Part shown: one piece after another, positions 34,236 through 42,791 of the stretch
Numbering within the stretch: the stretch's first letter is position 1
Layout of the letters: every line of letters starts with the position of its first letter
From: Desulfovibrio sp.
GTDB lineage: Bacteria > Desulfobacterota > Desulfovibrionia > Desulfovibrionales > Desulfovibrionaceae
NCBI GenBank assembly: GCA_031272405.1
Contig: JAISTW010000005.1
Coordinates: 1 to 45,446, forward strand
Direction: 5' to 3'
Length of the DNA: 45,446 bases
Notes under the pieces: model-generated
Database searches by the model: none
Told to the model about the DNA's origin: nothing
What the model saw: the letters and a program-made list of their open reading frames with translations, nothing else
Position numbers and translations under genes: made by a program

Positions 34236-35156
34236 TCAGGATTTGTCGGCCGTCGGCAGCAGGTATCCGCCCTCGGAATGCAATTGCGGGTGCAGTTTCT
34301 TGTGGGCTTCCTCCATGACGCGTAAAATGCCCTGGCCCAGGTCGACGCTGAGCGGTGGCGTCAGTTTGCGCCCTATCTTGGGCATGAAGGAGTAGGGAGT
34401 GATCTGGTAATGTCCGCTGTTGGGGTCGTCCTGGTATCTGACAGTCACTTCCCGGCCGAGGATTTCGCTTATCATCCTGAACAGATCCCCCACACGCATG
34501 GGTTGGTTGCCGGAAATGATGATGTTCTGGTTTTCAAATTCCTGATCCAGGATGGCCAGGGTGGCGGCGGCGGCGTCGTCCACATGGACGTACTCGCGCA
34601 GGGCGGTCGGCGAGCCATAATAGGTGATTGTTCCGCTTGTCAGGGCTTCATGCACAAAACGGTGGATGGCGTTGCGCGCGTCCGCGCGGGGACCGTACAA
34701 GGAGCCGTAGCGCAGGATGGTGTACGGCAGTTTGTGCATGGCCTGGTAATTTTCGATGTACAGTTCACAGGCCTGTTTGCTGCACCTGTAAAAGCCGCCG
34801 GATTTGCCGTACACATAGAGGGAACTCGCGAAGACGTATCGCCGCACGCGCGCCTGGCGGCAGGCTTCCAGCACCATGACGTTGCCCAGCACATTGATGC
34901 GCGCCGTATCCACCGGGCGGGAGTTGGCTTCGCCGATGTCGGCGATACCGGCGTAGTTGAAGACCATATCGGCCCGCTGCACTGCGTCCCTCACGGTATT
35001 TTCGTCCAGAATGTCGCCAGTCAGCATGGTCTGGTCCGTTCTCAGCCAGGGTGAAGGCCGCACATCCACAATGGCGACATGGTGACCGGCGTCCGAGAGT
35101 TTGTCGCAGATATGCGAACCCAGAAAACCCGAACCGCCGAAAACGGTTATTTTCAA
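34236..35156 (-). CDS. NAD-dependent sugar epimerase/dehydratase
   Basis: A 306-aa extended short-chain dehydrogenase acting on nucleotide sugars. The NAD loop is VFGGSGFLGSHI at the N-terminus. The active site has Ser in FASSLYVYG and the Tyr-Lys pair in FYRCSKQ near residue 124; RYGSLYGPR follows. I set the start at TTG 35156: GGAGA lies 7 nt upstream and the protein then begins KITVFGGSGF. The start overlaps the aldolase stop as TTGA, a coupling junction. A longer reading from 35195 would lie inside the aldolase gene. The exact reaction (epimerisation, dehydration or reduction) cannot be told from sequence. Confidence 0.87.
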   Translation of the reverse strand: MKITVFGGSGFLGSHICDKLSDAGHHVAIVDVRPSPWLRTDQTMLTGDILDENTVRDAVQRADMVFNYAGIADIGEANSRPVDTARINVLGNVMVLEACRQARVRRYVFASSLYVYGKSGGFYRCSKQACELYIENYQAMHKLPYTILRYGSLYGPRADARNAIHRFVHEALTSGTITYYGSPTALREYVHVDDAAAATLAILDQEFENQNIIISGNQPMRVGDLFRMISEILGREVTVRYQDDPNSGHYQITPYSFMPKIGRKLTPPLSVDLGQGILRVMEEAHKKLHPQLHSEGGYLLPTADKS

Positions 35157-35950
35157 GATGGATTCTCCTGATGCGGGCGTTGCGCGCCGAGCCACAAAAA
35201 CACGGCGTCTATGCCGTAGGCGATAAAACGCGCGCCGTTGCCGATGTGTCTGGCCAGTTCCCGCTCGTCCGGGCGCACGATGTGCAGCCCCATGCGCATC
35301 TTGCGGCGTTCACAGCCGGCCTTGATGGTCTCCATGACGCCGAGAAAGTCCGGGTGGTCAAAGCGCGCGGTGATCCCCATGCTGCCGGACAGGTCATAGG
35401 GCCCCACCATGATGGCGTCCAGACGCGGGTGGGAGATGATTGCATCCAGGTTTTCGACGGCCCTGACGTGTTCGATTTGGGCCACAAGGAATATGTCCGG
35501 CGCAAGGCGCTTCAGATATTCGTCGAAATCCCTGCCGAAGGCGTTGGCCCGGCAATAACCGACACCGCGGTATTCTTCGGCGCGTTTCCCTTCGTCCCGC
35601 CATGTGTCCTGACCGGGGTAGGTGGCGAAATCAATGGCCGCGTCCAATTGTTCACGGCTTTCTATCATGGGAAAGATGAGTCCCTGCGCGCCGGCCTCCA
35701 GCGCGGCCTTGACGGCTGTTTTCGAAGCTGCCGACAGACGGGCGAAAGGCGCGGCGCCGCCGTTTTCGATGGCGCGGAAAATATCCGGCAGATTGCATCT
35801 GCTGAAAGATGCGTGCTCCAGGTCGGCCGCCACCCAGTCATAGCCCGCGCGCGCCATGATCTCCGCCACATCGGTGGAAGGCAGTTGCAGCCATGTGCCT
35901 ACGGTGGCCCTGTCGGCGGCAAGCAGAGCGCGGATGTCGTGAATGTTCAT
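35153..35950 (-). CDS. HpcH/HpaI-family class II aldolase
   Basis: A 265-aa metal-dependent aldolase of the HpcH/HpaI (2-keto-3-deoxy-acid aldolase) family, which joins or splits pyruvate and an aldehyde. It shows DLEHASFS near residue 45 with the catalytic His, the metal Glu in VAQIEHVRAVEN near 159, and the metal Asp in GPYDLSGSMG near 185. ATG 35950 begins one base after the nitroreductase stop (TGAGATG). Most family members are catabolic. Here the neighbours (epimerase, CMP-sugar synthetase, phosphatase) point to making a keto-deoxy acid by condensing pyruvate with a sugar aldehyde; this is an inference. Confidence 0.85.
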   Translation of the reverse strand: MNIHDIRALLAADRATVGTWLQLPSTDVAEIMARAGYDWVAADLEHASFSRCNLPDIFRAIENGGAAPFARLSAASKTAVKAALEAGAQGLIFPMIESREQLDAAIDFATYPGQDTWRDEGKRAEEYRGVGYCRANAFGRDFDEYLKRLAPDIFLVAQIEHVRAVENLDAIISHPRLDAIMVGPYDLSGSMGITARFDHPDFLGVMETIKAGCERRKMRMGLHIVRPDERELARHIGNGARFIAYGIDAVFLWLGAQRPHQENPS

Positions 35951-35951
35951 C

Positions 35952-36461
35952 TCACCAGCGGTCGTAATGGATTTTTTCAGCGGCAAAGCGGTTCGCCTCG
36001 AAAAACGGCTGGTCGCTGTAACCAACGACAACCATGCTCAATGCCCTGATGTTGGACGGAAGTTGCAGTATTTCACGCACAACGCCTTCGCGGTCTTCCT
36101 TGGGATAGAGCCCGCACCACACGCTGCCCATGTTTTTGCCGCGCGCCGCCAGCATGAGGTTCTGCGTGGCGGCCGCGCAGTCCTCCACCCAGAAGCCGGC
36201 CTCCTTTTCCTCGTCGAGGTTGGCGCACACAACAATGACCAGCGGCGCCTCGGCGGCCATTTTGGCGTAAGGATGGCGTTCGGCGAGGGCTTTGCGCGTG
36301 GCCTCGTCGCGCACCACGACAAAATGCCAGGGACGGCAGTTGTGAGCGCTGGGAGCCAGCATGGCCGCCTTGAGCAACAGGCTTATATCCTCGTCGGTTA
36401 CGGGTTTGGGCAAATATTTTCGTATGCTTCGCCGGGTGAACAGAGCTTCGAAAATGTCCAT
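35952..36461 (-). CDS. Nitroreductase-family FMN oxidoreductase
   Basis: A 169-aa flavoprotein of the short nitroreductase class. FMN-binding elements are visible: RRSIRKY at residue 10, APSAHNCRPWHFVVV near 36, and the C-terminal GYSDQPF. The substrate is unknown; members reduce nitro groups, quinones or other electrophiles with NAD(P)H. It is the first gene of the seven-gene minus-strand operon, with one base between its stop and the aldolase ATG. About 240 bp separate it from the divergent flgN, a region holding the sigma-54 promoter candidate. Confidence 0.88.
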   Translation of the reverse strand: MDIFEALFTRRSIRKYLPKPVTDEDISLLLKAAMLAPSAHNCRPWHFVVVRDEATRKALAERHPYAKMAAEAPLVIVVCANLDEEKEAGFWVEDCAAATQNLMLAARGKNMGSVWCGLYPKEDREGVVREILQLPSNIRALSMVVVGYSDQPFFEANRFAAEKIHYDRW

Positions 36462-36622
36462 GCGTTTCTCCTGGGCTGGCTTTTTGCTTCGTGTTGAAGA
36501 ATGCCCGATAGTACGTCCGCAGGCCCTTCGCGGTCAAGCCGAAAATGGGACGGGCAGACAAACGGCGTCTCCGACGTATCCTCGGGTTACATTAACGGGG
36601 TGTGGTCAGTCAAGACCGCTGT

Positions 36623-36639
36623 CCGGCATGGATTTTGCT
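36623..36639 (+). promoter_or_regulatory. Putative sigma-54 promoter of the flgN-flgK operon
   Basis: CCGGCATGGATTTTGCT has GG at -24 (36625-36626) and GC at -12 (36637-36638), separated by exactly 10 nt, and keeps TTGC. This fits the sigma-54 consensus TGGCAC-N5-TTGC apart from two bases. It lies about 65 nt upstream of the flgN ATG in the divergent intergenic region. Sigma-54 control of middle/late flagellar genes is common in related bacteria. Confidence 0.55.
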
Positions 36640-36701
36640 ATATTCCATGCGCGTAACCAGACAGGGCATTTTTTGCCGACAGCGAAGAAGGAACAAGCGA
36701 T

Positions 36702-37169
36702 ATGCGTCAGATCATTCTTGAAAGTCTCACCCGGCAGTCCAGGGGACTCGCGCTTTTGCGCGACCTGCTGGAAGAAGAATACCGTTCGTTGCTCTCCCGC
36801 AAAACAGACGAAATCGCCTCTCTGGAATTTTCCATCCAGGAACTCATACGCCAGCTGGCGGTGGAAAAGAGTCTTGTGAACAAGAGCCTGGGCGGCTGCA
36901 AGGTCGTGGATTACGCCTCCATGCTGCCGGAAGAGCAGGCTTTGCCCCTGAAAGCGCTTTTTCAAAACATTGACGAGTCCGAACAGTATGTTTCGCGTCT
37001 GGCCTCGCGCAACGCCCAGCTTTCCCTGGCCCTGCTGGACCAGAGCACACGCACGCTCAACGCCCTCACGGGGTACGCCCTGCCGCCCAAGGCCAATACT
37101 TATGGACGCAAGGGCGGGATGAATTTTATACCGCGTCCCGAGGCGGCGCTTATCTCAGGGAGATTGTAA
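36702..37169 (+). CDS. flgN: FlgN-family flagellar export chaperone
   Basis: A 155-aa helical protein of the FlgN family, the export chaperone of hook-junction proteins FlgK and FlgL. It has long amphipathic helices (LEEEYRSLLSRKTDEIASLE) and a C-terminal helix with NAQLSLALLDQSTRTLNAL, followed by a flexible tail with YGRKG, typical of FlgN. AAGGA lies about 10 nt before ATG. It is one base before flgK, so the chaperone is produced with its client. Confidence 0.88.
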   Translation: MRQIILESLTRQSRGLALLRDLLEEEYRSLLSRKTDEIASLEFSIQELIRQLAVEKSLVNKSLGGCKVVDYASMLPEEQALPLKALFQNIDESEQYVSRLASRNAQLSLALLDQSTRTLNALTGYALPPKANTYGRKGGMNFIPRPEAALISGRL

Positions 37170-37170
37170 G

Positions 37171-39342
37171 ATGCTCAACCAACTGCTCAGCATCGGCTGG
37201 TCCGGCCTGAACGCCGCCCAGGCCTGGATAAACGTCACCGGCAACAATATCGCCAATGTGGACACGGAGGGGTACAGCCGCCAGTATGTTGACCAGCGCG
37301 ACGCCATTTCCCTTACGGCCAAGCCCGGCGCGCAGGGCATGGGCGTCAGCGTGCAGCAGGTGCTGCGCTTCTTTGACCAGTTTCTCGAAGCCTCCTATGT
37401 GGACCAGTTGACCACGTCCTCCCGCTGGAACGAGCACGACAAGATAATGACCTCGCTGGAAAATCTGTTCAACGAGGCCAACCGCGAGGGCATCAGCTCG
37501 GCCATGGACAACTTTTTCAAGGCCTGGCAAGACCTTGCCCTGCGCCCGGACGACACCGCCAGCCGCGAGAACGTGCTGTCCTACTCCGACAACCTGAGCG
37601 ACATGGTGCGCGCCACCATGGACGGCATCAAGAAGATACAGCGCGAGATGGACGTCTCCATCGCCGACGCCGTCGCCCGCGTCAACGAAATCAGCAAGGA
37701 ACTGGCCGCGCTGAACGAGCAGATAACCCTGCACACCATCAGCGGCGTGAGCAACCCCAACAACCTGCTTGACCGGCGCGACCAACTGGTGCGCGAACTG
37801 TCCACCCTGGCGGATGTGGAAGTGCATGAAAGCGAGGACGGAGACTGGAAAGTGCAGCTCACAACCGGCCAGCCGCTGGTGCAGGGCACGAACACCTGGG
37901 AGTTGCAGGTCATGGGCCCGCGGGCGGAATACCTGCCCCAACTGCCTCCTTCCTCCGGAACAGCCTATGCGGGGGAGATCAAGTTTGACGGCTCGGACGA
38001 GTACGAATACACGGTGGAAATCGTCACGGGGGGGTCCATTTCCGCCGGGAATACGCCCCAATTCCGGGTTTCTCTGGACGGCGGCAGGACATGGCTGCGC
38101 GATACGGACGGCAACGAGATACATTATGACATTACGGACAACAACGGCGACGGAGAAGTTGACCAGGTGCTGGTCAAGGATCTGAAAATATCTTTTACTT
38201 CCGGCAGCAATTTCAACGTCGGCGACAGATTCGACATCGTGCCCAAGGATGGCCTCTACTGGGTCGAGCCCACGCGCGGACCGGAAAACATCACCCCGCA
38301 GATGTACTTTGACGGCACGGACAACGCGAATCGTCTCACCGGCGGCACGCTGACGGCCTACTACACCATCCGCGACGACAACTGCGGCCGCTACATAGAC
38401 GACCTGGACGCCGTCATGACTTCGCTGATCTGGGAGGTCAACCGCATCCACAGCCAGGGCACGGGCACGACTCTGCTCAACTATGTGCAGGGCCAGCAGC
38501 GGGTGGAGGCCACGGACCAGCCGCTCGGCTCCTGGCAGGCCCTTTTGCCATACTCCTACAGGTTGCAGGAAGGCAACGTCAATTTCAATATTTTCGACAG
38601 GACGACGGGGGATTTCGCCGGGACCGGGATGCTGGATTTTGACGCCTCGACACCCGGCGTCCAGAACTTCGATCCCTCCAAACACACTCTTGAAGACGTG
38701 ATGAATGCCATCAACAACGGCCTGGTGGATCAGGACGGCAACACTATTCCGTTTCAGGATTACAACGGCAACCCAATCCCCCAACCCCTCACGGCCAAAA
38801 TTCTGGACAACAAACTGGTCATTGAAGTTGACCCCGCCTTCTCCCTGGCCATGGGCACGGATTCCTCCGGTCTGCTGGCCGCGCTGGGCCTGAACGCCTT
38901 TTTCGTCGGCGACAGCGCGGAATCCTTCGCCGTGAACAGCGATCTGCACACCAACCTTGACCTCATCGCCACACATCAGGTCAACGGCCAGAATCAGTCC
39001 AACGTGGGCGATCCGGTGACGGCCCTTGACATCGGCAAGCTTCAGGACAAGGATGTCACTGTCTACACTTTCTGGAAAACGACCAAGGACATGACCCTGG
39101 GGGAATATTACGCCAGTCAGGTTTCCACTGTGGGCGCGGACCGCCGCCTTTCCAAAACCAAGGCCGAATACAACACAGCTCTCTCCGACAACCTGCTGGA
39201 GCGTGTCACCGCCGTCACCGGCGTGAACCTGGACGAGGAAATGGCCAATCTCATCAAATACCAGCATTCCTACACGGCGGCGGCCAAGCTCATCACCACG
39301 GCCGACCAGATGCTGCAAACCCTGCTTGGCCTCAAACAGTAA
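37171..39342 (+). CDS. flgK: Flagellar hook-associated protein 1 (FlgK)
   Basis: The first junction protein between hook and filament, 723 aa against about 550 in enterobacteria. The conserved N-terminus is LLSIGWSGLNAAQAWINVTG plus NNIANVDTEGYSRQ. The C-terminal coiled region is VTGVNLDEEMANLIKYQHSY. The extra length is a beta-rich, surface-exposed middle domain (about residues 255-600). It contains a perfect Asp-box, SLDGGRTW at 301-308. GGGAG lies 8 nt before ATG. Confidence 0.96.
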   Translation: MLNQLLSIGWSGLNAAQAWINVTGNNIANVDTEGYSRQYVDQRDAISLTAKPGAQGMGVSVQQVLRFFDQFLEASYVDQLTTSSRWNEHDKIMTSLENLFNEANREGISSAMDNFFKAWQDLALRPDDTASRENVLSYSDNLSDMVRATMDGIKKIQREMDVSIADAVARVNEISKELAALNEQITLHTISGVSNPNNLLDRRDQLVRELSTLADVEVHESEDGDWKVQLTTGQPLVQGTNTWELQVMGPRAEYLPQLPPSSGTAYAGEIKFDGSDEYEYTVEIVTGGSISAGNTPQFRVSLDGGRTWLRDTDGNEIHYDITDNNGDGEVDQVLVKDLKISFTSGSNFNVGDRFDIVPKDGLYWVEPTRGPENITPQMYFDGTDNANRLTGGTLTAYYTIRDDNCGRYIDDLDAVMTSLIWEVNRIHSQGTGTTLLNYVQGQQRVEATDQPLGSWQALLPYSYRLQEGNVNFNIFDRTTGDFAGTGMLDFDASTPGVQNFDPSKHTLEDVMNAINNGLVDQDGNTIPFQDYNGNPIPQPLTAKILDNKLVIEVDPAFSLAMGTDSSGLLAALGLNAFFVGDSAESFAVNSDLHTNLDLIATHQVNGQNQSNVGDPVTALDIGKLQDKDVTVYTFWKTTKDMTLGEYYASQVSTVGADRRLSKTKAEYNTALSDNLLERVTAVTGVNLDEEMANLIKYQHSYTAAAKLITTADQMLQTLLGLKQ

Positions 39343-39362
39343 AGGAATCAGGGGGAAGCGCC

Positions 39363-41015
39363 ATGCCCATCCGCGTCACACAGCACATGATGTACCACAA
39401 CATGGTAAACCAGATGCAGAGCACTCTTTCCGCCTATACGGAAAGCAACGAGCAGGCTTCCACCCAGAAGCGCATCAACCGTCCCTCGGACGACCCGGTG
39501 GGCATGTACCGCGTGCTCACCAGCCGCAACGCCATAGCCTCCACCGAGCAGTATGAGGAAAACGCCAACACCGCCCTTGGCTGGCTGCAACTGGCGGACA
39601 ACACGCTCTCGACCCAGGTGACCACCGTGATAACCCAGCTCAAGGAGCTGGCAGAGCAGGCCGCCACCGGCACCTACGACGCGGTCAACCGCCAGCAGAT
39701 GGCCTATCAGGCGCGGGAGCTTTTCGGGAGTCTGCTCAATCTGGCCAATACGGAATTTGACGGCAGTCACCTCTTCGGCGGGCACGTCTACGATCAGCCG
39801 GCTTTCGAGATGGGTCTGGCCGTCACGACGTGGGATCCCGAATGGCAAAGCGCCGTGGACTCGGCAGGCAACACCCAGAGTCCCCCGCCGTATGTCGTTA
39901 CGGGCGCGACGGACAAGTCCATAGTGATTCAGTTCACAGAGGTGGGCAATACTCCTACCAGTACCCCCGGCGATACCGGAGAAGTCGTGGCCGGTTCAAC
40001 CTTCCGCTGGTCCGATGACGGCGGGGAAACCTGGCATGACGGAACCGTCACTAACAGCACCACAGCGTCAGGTTCTTTGTCTCTGGACGCCGGGGGAGTC
40101 ATCCTCACGCTGCCGCCCAAAGACGCTTCCACCGGCACAGGATTCACCGCCCAGGTAGCCGACCTTGACCTTGGCCCCGGCGCGGGACACGGCGCCGATG
40201 GGGAGAACACCAACGGCACGCTGCTCTATATACGCCCGACGGCGATCTATATGGGCGACGACAACGACCCGCCGCCGGATGTGACGTTTATGGGCAATAC
40301 GGTCTCCGGCATAACAGCCACTCCCCAGGGCACATTCAGTCGCGACGTGCTGTTGCGCATGGACAGCGTCAATGCCGCCGGCGATGAGTTGACCTATTCC
40401 TACAGCACGGACAACGGCTCGACCTGGATACAGGCCACAACGGCCATTCCGAGCGGTGGCGTCAGCGCCGCGGATCCCCTGCGCCTGACCGTGCCCGGCG
40501 GCTATCTTGACCTGGACGCCATGCCGAGCATGGGCGCGCAGATCAAAATCCATCCCCACCGGGCCGACCTCGACTACGAAATCATGAAAGACACCTTCCT
40601 TACGGTGAACAACGTGGGCAAGGATATTTTCGGCGGCTACTACAACGGCGCGCCGGCTCTCGTCTCCGAGGACGGCGACATCAGCAAAAACCTCTTTGAG
40701 GTCGTGGGCAACTTCATCGCCTATCTGGAAAACAACAACCAGGAGGGCTGTCAGCGCACTCTGCCCGCCCTGACGGAAGCGGAAAACGTCATCCTGACGG
40801 CGGCCGCCAGGATAGGCGGCAAGGAGAACCGCGTTGAGACGGCCCTGAACCTGTTGAGCTTCCAGAAAATTGACCAGCAGGAACAATTGAGCAACGCCGA
40901 AGATATTGACTTGACGGAATTGCTAGTAAAACTTACACAACAACAAATGGCTTACAGCACGGTGCTCAAATCCTCATCCATGATCATGCAGTTGAGCTTG
41001 GTCAACTATGTGTAG
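39363..41015 (+). CDS. flgL: Flagellar hook-associated protein 3 (FlgL)
   Basis: The second hook-filament junction protein, 550 aa, against about 320 in enterobacteria. The flagellin-like N-terminal helix has [16 protein letters not shown], and the C-terminus is [20 protein letters not shown]. The insertion (about residues 150-400) is beta-rich and contains two perfect Asp-box motifs, SDDGGETW (217-224) and STDNGSTW (348-355). It starts 20 nt after flgK with GGGGGA upstream. The expanded D2-like region would face the medium and is probably variable between strains. Confidence 0.95.
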   Translation: MPIRVTQHMMYHNMVNQMQSTLSAYTESNEQASTQKRINRPSDDPVGMYRVLTSRNAIASTEQYEENANTALGWLQLADNTLSTQVTTVITQLKELAEQAATGTYDAVNRQQMAYQARELFGSLLNLANTEFDGSHLFGGHVYDQPAFEMGLAVTTWDPEWQSAVDSAGNTQSPPPYVVTGATDKSIVIQFTEVGNTPTSTPGDTGEVVAGSTFRWSDDGGETWHDGTVTNSTTASGSLSLDAGGVILTLPPKDASTGTGFTAQVADLDLGPGAGHGADGENTNGTLLYIRPTAIYMGDDNDPPPDVTFMGNTVSGITATPQGTFSRDVLLRMDSVNAAGDELTYSYSTDNGSTWIQATTAIPSGGVSAADPLRLTVPGGYLDLDAMPSMGAQIKIHPHRADLDYEIMKDTFLTVNNVGKDIFGGYYNGAPALVSEDGDISKNLFEVVGNFIAYLENNNQEGCQRTLPALTEAENVILTAAARIGGKENRVETALNLLSFQKIDQQEQLSNAEDIDLTELLVKLTQQQMAYSTVLKSSSMIMQLSLVNYV

Positions 41016-41044
41016 AAAACACTGACAGACGGTCCGATACCGAT

Positions 41045-41281
41045 ATGCTGATACTGACCCGACGCCCTGGAGAAAGCCTCTACGTGGGCGAAAACATACG
41101 CATAACCATACTGGGCATCCAGGGCAAGCAGGTGCGCGTCGGCCTGGAAGCGCCGACCGACACCACAGTGTACCGTGAGGAAGTGTACAAGCGCGTCGAG
41201 GAAGAAAACCGCCGCGCTCTCATAACCAGCAACGAAGACGTTTTGGTGGCCGCAACGCTATGGAACGAAGCAAAGAGATAA
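41045..41281 (+). CDS. csrA: Carbon storage regulator CsrA
   Basis: A 78-aa RNA-binding post-transcriptional regulator that blocks translation at GGA motifs and controls flagellin and carbon metabolism. It begins [28 protein letters not shown] with the RNA-binding Arg near position 44 is intact. It is longer than E. coli CsrA (61 aa) by a C-terminal tail. The ribosome-binding site is weak. Its last 22 bp overlap the start of fliW. Confidence 0.96.
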   Translation: MLILTRRPGESLYVGENIRITILGIQGKQVRVGLEAPTDTTVYREEVYKRVEEENRRALITSNEDVLVAATLWNEAKR

Positions 41282-41775
41282 CCAACGCGCTTGAAATTGA
41301 CACGCGCCTCGGCCCGCGCAGCATTGACGCGGACAAAATCGTGCATTTCCCGCGCGGTCTGGCCGGTTTTGAAGATGAACACGATTTCGTGCTTCTGCCT
41401 ATACGCCCGGAAGCCCCCCTGCTCATTTTACAAAGCGTGCATACCTCCGGTGTGGGTCTGCTGGTGGCGGATCCGTTCAGTTTCCTGAAAGACTACAGTC
41501 TGGTGATCAACGACGCTGAAGAGAAACTGCTGGATTTGCGCGGCATGGAGGAAGCCGCCATTCTGGTGACGGTTTCCATACCTGTGGGGGAACCGGAGAA
41601 TGCCGTCCTGCACCTCACCGGCCCCATCGTCATCAACCACAGGGCGCGTCTGGGCCTGCAGATTCCTCAAAACAGCGACGGGCCGGGGCAGGTGAACATG
41701 CACTCGCTCAAGCCCGTCAACCGTTTGCAGTCGGAGCCGGAAAAACAGACCGAGGAGAATGCCCCGTCCGCGTAA
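41260..41775 (+). CDS. fliW: Flagellar assembly factor FliW
   Basis: A 171-aa FliW that binds CsrA and flagellin, freeing flagellin mRNA when flagellin is exported. Family motifs are [19 protein letters not shown], the DPFSFLKDY segment and NHRARLGLQ. The start overlaps csrA by 22 bp, so the two antagonists are translationally coupled, as in many epsilon- and deltaproteobacteria. The C-terminal ~20 residues are a charged, probably disordered tail ([13 protein letters not shown]). Confidence 0.95.
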   Translation: MERSKEITNALEIDTRLGPRSIDADKIVHFPRGLAGFEDEHDFVLLPIRPEAPLLILQSVHTSGVGLLVADPFSFLKDYSLVINDAEEKLLDLRGMEEAAILVTVSIPVGEPENAVLHLTGPIVINHRARLGLQIPQNSDGPGQVNMHSLKPVNRLQSEPEKQTEENAPSA

Positions 41776-41782
41776 ACGCGGT

Positions 41783-42790
41783 TCAGAATTCTCCGGCCAT
41801 GACAGCGCAGCCCTGGGGCAGGGCTATATTGACGCGAAAGACGCGGCGCGCGCCGGTCTTTGTCAGCAATCCCTCAAGTTCCCCCCGGGTGTAAACCTTG
41901 CCCCTTTCGGTGCCGACCAGCATGTTGCAGCCGAAAAGCGCCGGATGTTCCGGCCCGTCCCGCGCGTCGTCCAGCATGAATTCCTGAATGAACACGCGCC
42001 CCCGCGGTTTGAGGGCGGCCGCCGCCTTGGTCAGCAGCGTGCCCGCGTCGGCGTCGTCCATGGCGTGAAGCACCTGGGATATCCAGACGACGTCATACCT
42101 GCCCGCAACCGGGTCTTTCAGGAAATCGCCCTCCATGAAACCGACGCGCCCGCGCAGGTCAAAACGCTCAAGGACTTTTTCCGCCACAGGACGCGTTGTG
42201 GGCAAATCATAGATGACAGCGGACAAACGCGGGTTTTTCAAACAGAAATGGACGGCATAGGCGCCCGGTCCGCCCCCCAGATCGAGCAGATCGGCGCAAT
42301 CGCCGAAATCCAGCGCGTCGGCTATGAGTTTCGCCTGCTGACTCGCCACATTGAACATGCCGAGCAAAAAGTGCTCCCTTTCCTCGGCGTCCCGCGAGCG
42401 GTGAGCGCTCTCTCGCGTGGGCGCGCCGGCGCGCACGGCCTCGGTCAGACGCGACCAGGCGGGCACAAGATGGCTGTGGTGCAGCACAATGTGCCCAAGA
42501 TAATCCGGACTGCGCGCGCTCAGGTATTGCCGCGCCGCCGGACAATCCGCATAGGTTGAGCCGGATTTTTCCAGAAGCCGCAAGGCGGTCAGGGCCGTCA
42601 GCAGCGTTGACGTTCCGCGCCTGTCGCAACCCGCCTTCGCGGCGATTTCCTCCGCCGTCAGGGAAACGCCGTCCAAAAGGGTGAAAATGTCCAGCGCGAC
42701 GGCGCTGTGCAATGCGCTGGACATCCAGTAGGCACCGGAAGTCCGCATGATCTCGGCGGGGGTCCAAACGCGCGTTTCGTCTTGCGGCAT
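41783..42790 (-). CDS. SAM-dependent O-methyltransferase (plant/AdoMet-dependent class II type)
   Basis: A 335-aa methyltransferase with an N-terminal dimerisation/winged-helix domain (WMSSALHSAVALDIFTLL; then AEEIAAKAGCDRRGTSTLL) and a C-terminal Rossmann domain. The SAM loop is LLDLGGGPGAYAVHF, followed by VIYDLPTTRPVA and GDFLKDPVAGRYDVVW; ISQVLHAMDD marks the catalytic-base region. This is the acetylserotonin O-methyltransferase-like group, which methylates small hydroxylated aromatics. ATG 42790 has GGAGG 6 nt upstream and overlaps the end of the DyP gene. The substrate is unknown. It converges with fliW, with 7 bp between stops. Confidence 0.87.
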   Translation of the reverse strand: MPQDETRVWTPAEIMRTSGAYWMSSALHSAVALDIFTLLDGVSLTAEEIAAKAGCDRRGTSTLLTALTALRLLEKSGSTYADCPAARQYLSARSPDYLGHIVLHHSHLVPAWSRLTEAVRAGAPTRESAHRSRDAEEREHFLLGMFNVASQQAKLIADALDFGDCADLLDLGGGPGAYAVHFCLKNPRLSAVIYDLPTTRPVAEKVLERFDLRGRVGFMEGDFLKDPVAGRYDVVWISQVLHAMDDADAGTLLTKAAAALKPRGRVFIQEFMLDDARDGPEHPALFGCNMLVGTERGKVYTRGELEGLLTKTGARRVFRVNIALPQGCAVMAGEF

Positions 42791-42791
42791 G

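Noticed and set aside
37150-39318. 722-codon minus-strand open frame opposite flgK
   Set aside because: The codon pattern and Val/Gly/His-rich composition are those of an antisense shadow. FlgK on the plus strand is complete and well supported.
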